Shown here one piece after another: positions 13,618-16,879 of a stretch of DNA of 16,879 nucleotides. Location: the NCBI GenBank assembly GCA_030018505.1, contig JASEHO010000019.1, positions 1 to 16,879 on the forward strand, read 5' to 3'. Under the pieces are notes generated by a model. That model was not told the DNA's origin. It saw nothing but the letters and a program-made list of their open reading frames with translations, and did no database searches. The translations under genes and the position numbers were made by a program. This DNA is from a bacterium (GTDB taxonomy: Bacteria > UBA9089 > UBA9088 > JAGUXG01). Each line of letters starts with the position of its first letter. Positions within the stretch are counted from its first letter, which is position 1.

Positions 13618-13910
13618 GGGATTACAGAATATTGCTTGAAGGAATGGGCGTGAAAGTGAAGAAGATAATCCTGTATGGTTCGTATGCCATCGGCTCACCC
13701 CATGAATATAGCGATATTGACATAGTGGTAATTTCTGATGATTTTGAAAAGATGGATTTATGGGGAAGATTAACCCTTCTTGGACAAGTAGCCATAAGAC
13801 TTAGAAAACCCATTGAAGCACTTGGTTATACAGAGAAAGAGTTTATTTCGGAGGGAAAAGAAGGTTTTATTGCTGATGAGGTTAAAACTAAAGGGGTGGA
13901 AGTAAAGTGA
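13590..13910 (+). CDS. MNT-type minimal nucleotidyltransferase (probable antitoxin)
   Basis: This 106-residue protein carries the polymerase-beta-like motif GSx10DxD: Gly30-Ser31, then Asp42 and Asp44, within LYGSYAIGSPHEYSDIDIVVIS. A helix and the short C-terminal part IEALGYTEKEFISE follow. In characterised pairs the MNT partner neutralises the HEPN toxin by adding AMP to it. Here the active-site residues are intact, so this mechanism is plausible but untested. It overlaps the HEPN gene by 28 bp and has a strong Shine-Dalgarno. Its stop overlaps a GTG that opens a 31-codon frame running into trpB. Confidence 0.92.
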   Translation: MDRTAHQIIRDYRILLEGMGVKVKKIILYGSYAIGSPHEYSDIDIVVISDDFEKMDLWGRLTLLGQVAIRLRKPIEALGYTEKEFISEGKEGFIADEVKTKGVEVK

Positions 13911-14002
13911 AAGAGAAAAGTTCAGAAATAAAGAACCAAATCTTGGAAGGTTTTTTTAAAGAGACACAATATTTTATCAGAAATGCAAAAACTTCCAGAT
14001 AA
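13907..14002 (+). other. Short frame that looks like a displaced trpF 3' end
   Basis: A GTG overlapping the MNT stop (GTGA) opens a 31-codon frame that ends at a TAA inside trpB. Its last residues QYFIRNAKTSR resemble the TrpF C-terminus EEFIRNAKAL. I read it not as a gene but as the trace of an original trpF end that overlapped the trpB start. There is no Shine-Dalgarno. Confidence 0.4.
13973..13994 (+). repeat. Right copy of imperfect 22-bp direct repeat flanking the HEPN/MNT cassette
   Basis: TTTATCAGAAATGCAAAAA followed by CTT differs from 13166-13187 at three positions and contains the trpB start codon (13983). The two copies enclose about 785 bp holding only the HEPN/MNT pair and its promoter. 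Confidence 0.7.
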
Positions 14003-15176
14003 AAATGGACATTTTGATGGGTTTGGAGGAAAGTTTGTTCCTGAGACCCTGATGTCTGCACTCACAGAGCTTGAAAAAAGCTATCTTTCGGCAAAAAAGG
14101 ATAAGGACTTTCAAGCGAAGCTCAAGGAATTGCTTTCATCCTATGCAGGCAGACCAACACCCTTATACTATGCAGAGAGGCTGACAAAGAAGCTCGGTGG
14201 GGCAAAAATCTATCTAAAAAGAGAAGACCTTTGTCATACAGGCGCCCATAAGATAAACAATACCCTTGGTCAGGTGCTTTTGGCAAAGAGGATGGGTAAG
14301 CCCAGAGTGATTGCTGAAACAGGTGCAGGTCAACACGGTGTTGCTACAGCTACAGCCTCAGCTATGATGGGTCTTAAATGCGAGGTCTATATGGGCACAG
14401 AGGACATAGAGAGGCAAAGGCTGAATGTCTTTAGGATGGAGCTACTTGGTGCAAAGGTTATTCCTGTAGAGTCTGGAAGCAGAACACTAAAGGATGCTAT
14501 CAATGAGGCTTTGAGGGACTGGGTTACTAATGTTGCGAATACCCATTGTGTCATTGGTTCTGTTGTAGGGCCTCACCCATATCCGATGATAGTCAGAGAC
14601 TTTCAGTCTGTTATCGGCAAAGAGACAATGAGGCAAATTCTAAAGATGGAGGGAGACCTTCCAGACTATCTTGTTGCCTGTGTTGGTGGAGGAAGCAATG
14701 CTATGGGGCTATTTGCTCCATTTTATAATGAGAAACTCGTAAGGTTTATTGGTGTAGAGGCAGGAGGTGAGGGAATAAGCACAGGAAAACACGCCGCATC
14801 CTTAGTTGCTGGAGAAAAAGGTGTCCTTCACGGCTCCCTTTCTTATATCCTTCAAGATAAAAATGGTCAGATAAGTGTAACCCATTCAGTCTCTGCAGGG
14901 CTTGATTATCCAGGGGTAGGCCCTGAACATAGCTTTTATAAGGATATGAAAAGGGCTGAATATGTGACCATAACAGACAAAGAGGCATTAAAGGGTTTTT
15001 GCGTCTTGGCAGAGACAGAAGGAATCATTCCAGCTTTAGAGTCAGCCCATGCTATAGCCTATACAGTAAAGTTAGCCCCAAAGCTTTCTCAGGATGAGAT
15101 TATCGTTGTCAACCTTTCTGGTAGGGGAGACAAGGATGTTGAGACTGTGGCAAAGATACTTAAGGAAGGCACATAA
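13983..15176 (+). CDS. trpB: Tryptophan synthase beta subunit TrpB
   Basis: This 397-residue PLP enzyme joins indole and serine to form tryptophan. It has the canonical TrpB1 start GHFDGFGGKFVPETL, the substrate region AGRPTPLYYAERLT, the PLP lysine Lys90 in HTGAHKINNT, the catalytic glutamate in ETGAGQHGVATAT and the PLP-phosphate loop CVGGGSNAMG. The length is normal, so it is the alpha-dependent form. No trpA follows in the window; a MITE-like element comes directly after it. The ATG has no Shine-Dalgarno and only a weak upstream -10-like TATTTT. Its TAA stop coincides with the first bases of that element. Confidence 0.97.
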   Translation: MQKLPDKNGHFDGFGGKFVPETLMSALTELEKSYLSAKKDKDFQAKLKELLSSYAGRPTPLYYAERLTKKLGGAKIYLKREDLCHTGAHKINNTLGQVLLAKRMGKPRVIAETGAGQHGVATATASAMMGLKCEVYMGTEDIERQRLNVFRMELLGAKVIPVESGSRTLKDAINEALRDWVTNVANTHCVIGSVVGPHPYPMIVRDFQSVIGKETMRQILKMEGDLPDYLVACVGGGSNAMGLFAPFYNEKLVRFIGVEAGGEGISTGKHAASLVAGEKGVLHGSLSYILQDKNGQISVTHSVSAGLDYPGVGPEHSFYKDMKRAEYVTITDKEALKGFCVLAETEGIIPALESAHAIAYTVKLAPKLSQDEIIVVNLSGRGDKDVETVAKILKEGT

Positions 15177-15330
15177 CTATTTAGTCGGGTGAAGCAAACC
15201 AAATAAAAATAGAAATTCATTGCAAAATTATCAATGAGCAATTAACAATGAAGAAGAGGAATAATTTTAAGATGCTAATTGTTAATTTTACATTTTACAT
15301 TGAACTTTACTTCAACTGGCTAAAGTGTTA
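15174..15330 (+). mobile_element. MITE-like element, complete, after trpB
   Basis: The element is 157 bp. Imperfect 21-bp terminal inverted repeats, 15174-15194 and 15310-15330, match at 16 of 21 positions without gaps (TAAC-N2-TTTAG(T/C)C then G-rich to TGAAG). Both ends finish in TA. The A/T-rich core has perfect 10-bp hairpin arms AATTAACAAT (15240-15249) and ATTGTTAATT (15278-15287). It is the inverted relative of the element at 1-130. The TAA of its left end is the trpB stop codon. It has no coding capacity. Confidence 0.75.
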
Positions 15331-15331
15331 C

Positions 15332-15361
15332 GAAGGCACAAAGTAGCAAAGGCACACAAAG
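15332..15361 (+). repeat. Short degenerate repeat AAGGCACA(CA)AAGTA
   Basis: GAAGGCACAAAGTA and CAAAGGCACACAAAGTA follow each other between the MITE-like element and the cytidylyltransferase start. The spacer otherwise holds only a weak TATAAA (15362-15367), 11 nt before the next ATG. Confidence 0.5.
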
Positions 15362-15378
15362 TATAAAAACATATAGAG

Positions 15379-16050
15379 ATGAAGACACTTGGTATTATTC
15401 CAGCAAGAGGCGGGTCAAAGAGATTACAAAAGAAAAATCTTGCCCCACTTTTGGGAAAGCCTCTTATCTTCTATACCCTGAAAGAGGCAAAGAAGGCGAA
15501 TTTAGAGAGGCTCGTTGTTTCCACGGAAGACCCAGAGATAGCCAGTTTTTCAGCCTCAGAAGGAGTTGAGGTGATAGATAGGCCAGAGGAGCTATCTAAG
15601 GATGAGACACCCTCTATTCTGGTCTATCAACACACCTTAAGATATTTAGAAGAAAGGGGCTTTATGCCTGATGTGGTCACTATACTCCAGCCAACCTCGC
15701 CACTAAGAAAAGCAAAGCATATCAACCAAAGCCTTGAGATGCTGATGAAAGAAGGCTGTGATGCAGTGGTGAGTGTCTGCTTAGCAGAAAAGAACCCTTA
15801 TTGGATGGTGAAATTGGAAGATAGCCGGCTCTCCTTCTTATTTCCTGAGGGAAAGAGCTATTCAAGAAGGCAGGAACTACCAGATGTCTATCTTCTAAAT
15901 GGTGCGGTCTATACAATGAGGACTGCCATCATCACCTCGGGAAGGATATGGGACTGTGACCTAAGAGGGTTAGTGATGGAAGAGGAAGATTCTATAGACA
16001 TAGACACAGGATTAGACCTGCTTTTAGCAGAGGCACTACTTGCCAGATAA
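15379..16050 (+). CDS. CMP-sugar cytidylyltransferase (acylneuraminate/NeuA family)
   Basis: This 223-residue nucleotidyltransferase activates a nonulosonic or related acidic sugar with CTP. The nucleotide loop IPARGGSKRLQKKN (residues 7-20), QPTSPLR, then LLNGAVY and the C-terminal metal-binding EEEDSIDIDTGLDLLLAE are typical of NeuA/PseF/LegF. The exact sugar (sialic, pseudaminic, legionaminic) cannot be told from sequence, and no synthase or aminotransferase partner is in the window. The length matches single-domain members. It is followed after 37 bp by the epimerase-like gene, perhaps in one operon for surface glycan synthesis. No Shine-Dalgarno is clear. Confidence 0.88.
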   Translation: MKTLGIIPARGGSKRLQKKNLAPLLGKPLIFYTLKEAKKANLERLVVSTEDPEIASFSASEGVEVIDRPEELSKDETPSILVYQHTLRYLEERGFMPDVVTILQPTSPLRKAKHINQSLEMLMKEGCDAVVSVCLAEKNPYWMVKLEDSRLSFLFPEGKSYSRRQELPDVYLLNGAVYTMRTAIITSGRIWDCDLRGLVMEEEDSIDIDTGLDLLLAEALLAR

Positions 16051-16087
16051 GAGCAATGTTTATCTTTTTCCTAAAGTAAAATAAGAT

Positions 16088-16705
16088 ATGAAGATAGTTC
16101 CAGCTCTTTTGACAGATAAATTAGATGAATTGAGGAGAATGGTTGAAGAGGCGGAATTCTGCGAGCTTCTTCATATAGATATTATGGATGGTAGGTTTGT
16201 GCCTACAAAGAGCATCACTGCCAATGACCTTGCTTCTTGCAAAACGAAAATCCCAATAGAGGCGCATCTGATGGTGGAAAATCCAGAGGGTTATATAAAA
16301 CCCTTCAAAGAAGCAGGGGCAATGAGATTCATCTTTCATTTTGAGGCAACAGATAGGCCGGAAGAGGTGATAGAAGAGATTAAAGAAAATATGGAGGCAG
16401 GGCTGGCTATCAATCCTGATACATCTCTTTCGAGCATAGAACACCTTTTGGAAAAACTTGATTATTTGCTTATTATGTCTGTCTATCCTGGTTTCTATGG
16501 AGCTAAGTTTGTCCCAGAGGTTTTAGATAAAGCAGTAAAGATAAAAAGGCTTAGGCCAGAGCTATTGCTTGGTATGGATGGCGGCATAAAGGCAGATAAT
16601 ATAAAAATAATAAAAGAATCGGGTGTGGATTTGGCAGATGTTGGCTCTTATATCTTTAAGGCAGATAATCCAAAGGCAGCTTTTGATGAATTGAAGAGAC
16701 TATAG
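16088..16705 (+). CDS. rpe: Ribulose-phosphate 3-epimerase family protein, divergent
   Basis: This 205-residue TIM barrel has all four expected metal ligands: His29 and Asp31 in HIDIMDG, His60 in AHLMVENP and Asp164 in MDGGIK. FHFEA and GSYIF also match the family. It differs from canonical Rpe: the N-terminal PSILSAD is PALLTDK (a key Ser is Ala), and PGFGGQ is PGFYGA. It may therefore epimerise another ketose phosphate. The neighbouring cytidylyltransferase suggests a role in sugar-precursor supply, by inference only. A TAAAAT 5 nt before the ATG may be a -10 but has no good -35. A MITE-like element starts 5 nt after its stop. Confidence 0.82.
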   Translation: MKIVPALLTDKLDELRRMVEEAEFCELLHIDIMDGRFVPTKSITANDLASCKTKIPIEAHLMVENPEGYIKPFKEAGAMRFIFHFEATDRPEEVIEEIKENMEAGLAINPDTSLSSIEHLLEKLDYLLIMSVYPGFYGAKFVPEVLDKAVKIKRLRPELLLGMDGGIKADNIKIIKESGVDLADVGSYIFKADNPKAAFDELKRL

Positions 16706-16709
16706 TGAT

Positions 16710-16879
16710 TATAGTAGGTATTAGTCAAAAGTTTACATAAAATGAAAATATCGAATGTAGAATGTAGAATATAGAAGGAAAAAGGAGACCAAAACTTCAT
16801 CATTCGAAATTCATTATTCGATATTCTACATTCAAAAGATAAGGAAAAAGACGAGAACTTTTGGTTAATAGGTGCTATA
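16710..16879 (+). mobile_element. MITE-like element after rpe, ending at the window edge
   Basis: The element is 170 bp. The left end 16710-16735 and right end 16854-16879 form 26-bp inverted repeats matching at 19 of 26 positions (TATAG, TATTA and CAAAAGTT shared). The core has perfect 13-bp arms GAATGTAGAATAT (16760-16772) and its reverse complement (16821-16833), made of the word GAATGTA. The left end is nearly identical to the element end at 9180-9147. The window stops exactly at the outer base of the right repeat. Confidence 0.7.

Noticed and set aside
13190..13980. An insertion sequence carrying the HEPN/MNT pair
   Set aside because: No transposase or terminal inverted repeats were found at the cassette edges; only the imperfect direct repeat is present.
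15177..15378. Riboswitch, T-box or trp leader near trpB or before trpF
   Set aside because: No Trp-codon-rich leader peptide, T-box motif or G/C-rich alternative hairpins are visible; the spacer is explained by the MITE-like element and a short repeat.

Overview
The window looks like a chromosomal piece of an AT-rich (roughly 40% GC by eye), uncultured-type diderm bacterium. The diderm reading rests on a lipoprotein-type PstS, a membrane-anchored periplasmic parvulin foldase and a CMP-sugar (sialic/Kdo-type) cytidylyltransferase. The mix of a long HEAT-repeat protein, a YbhN-type flippase-like protein, a HEPN/MNT pair and spacers full of short-word hairpin repeats resembles candidate-phylum (Omnitrophota- or Desantisbacteria-like) genomes. 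That taxonomic guess is weak and rests on style, not on a marker gene.

Layout. Positions 1-213 hold a truncated MITE-like repeat and tRNA-Arg(ACG). Positions 237-4306 (minus strand) hold the high-affinity phosphate operon pstS-pstC-pstA-pstB-phoU, with ATGA overlaps between the first genes and a hairpin repeat between pstB and phoU. Positions 4508-8896 (minus) hold a 20-repeat HEAT protein, a flippase-like membrane protein, a radical-SAM activase and a small winged-helix protein. Positions 9176-10951 (minus) hold ubiE/menG and mnmA. From 11083 the direction switches to plus: a SurA/PpiD-like parvulin, trpF, a HEPN/MNT toxin-antitoxin-like pair, trpB, a CMP-sugar cytidylyltransferase and a ribulose-phosphate-3-epimerase-like protein.

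Three things stand out. (1) Five start codons have a sigma70-like promoter with an exact 17-bp spacer whose -10 box ends only 6-12 nt before the ATG, and no Shine-Dalgarno sequence; this predicts leaderless or nearly leaderless mRNAs. In two of them the -35 box TTGAC(T/C) is an in-frame TTG that a gene caller would take as the start codon. (2) Four MITE-like elements (about 157-170 bp where complete) share terminal inverted repeats around TATTTAG(T/C)C, have A/T-rich hairpin cores, and sit directly on or beside stop codons; in two cases the element end appears to supply the stop codon. Both ends of the window lie in such elements. (3) A HEPN/MNT cassette sits between trpF and trpB and is flanked by an imperfect 22-bp direct repeat (19/22) made of the 3' end of trpF and the start of trpB, as if it had been inserted into an overlapping trpF-trpB pair.

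Most genes are recognisable housekeeping or accessory functions. No complete new multi-gene defence or metabolic system is evident; the novelty lies in the non-coding architecture and the HEPN/MNT insertion.
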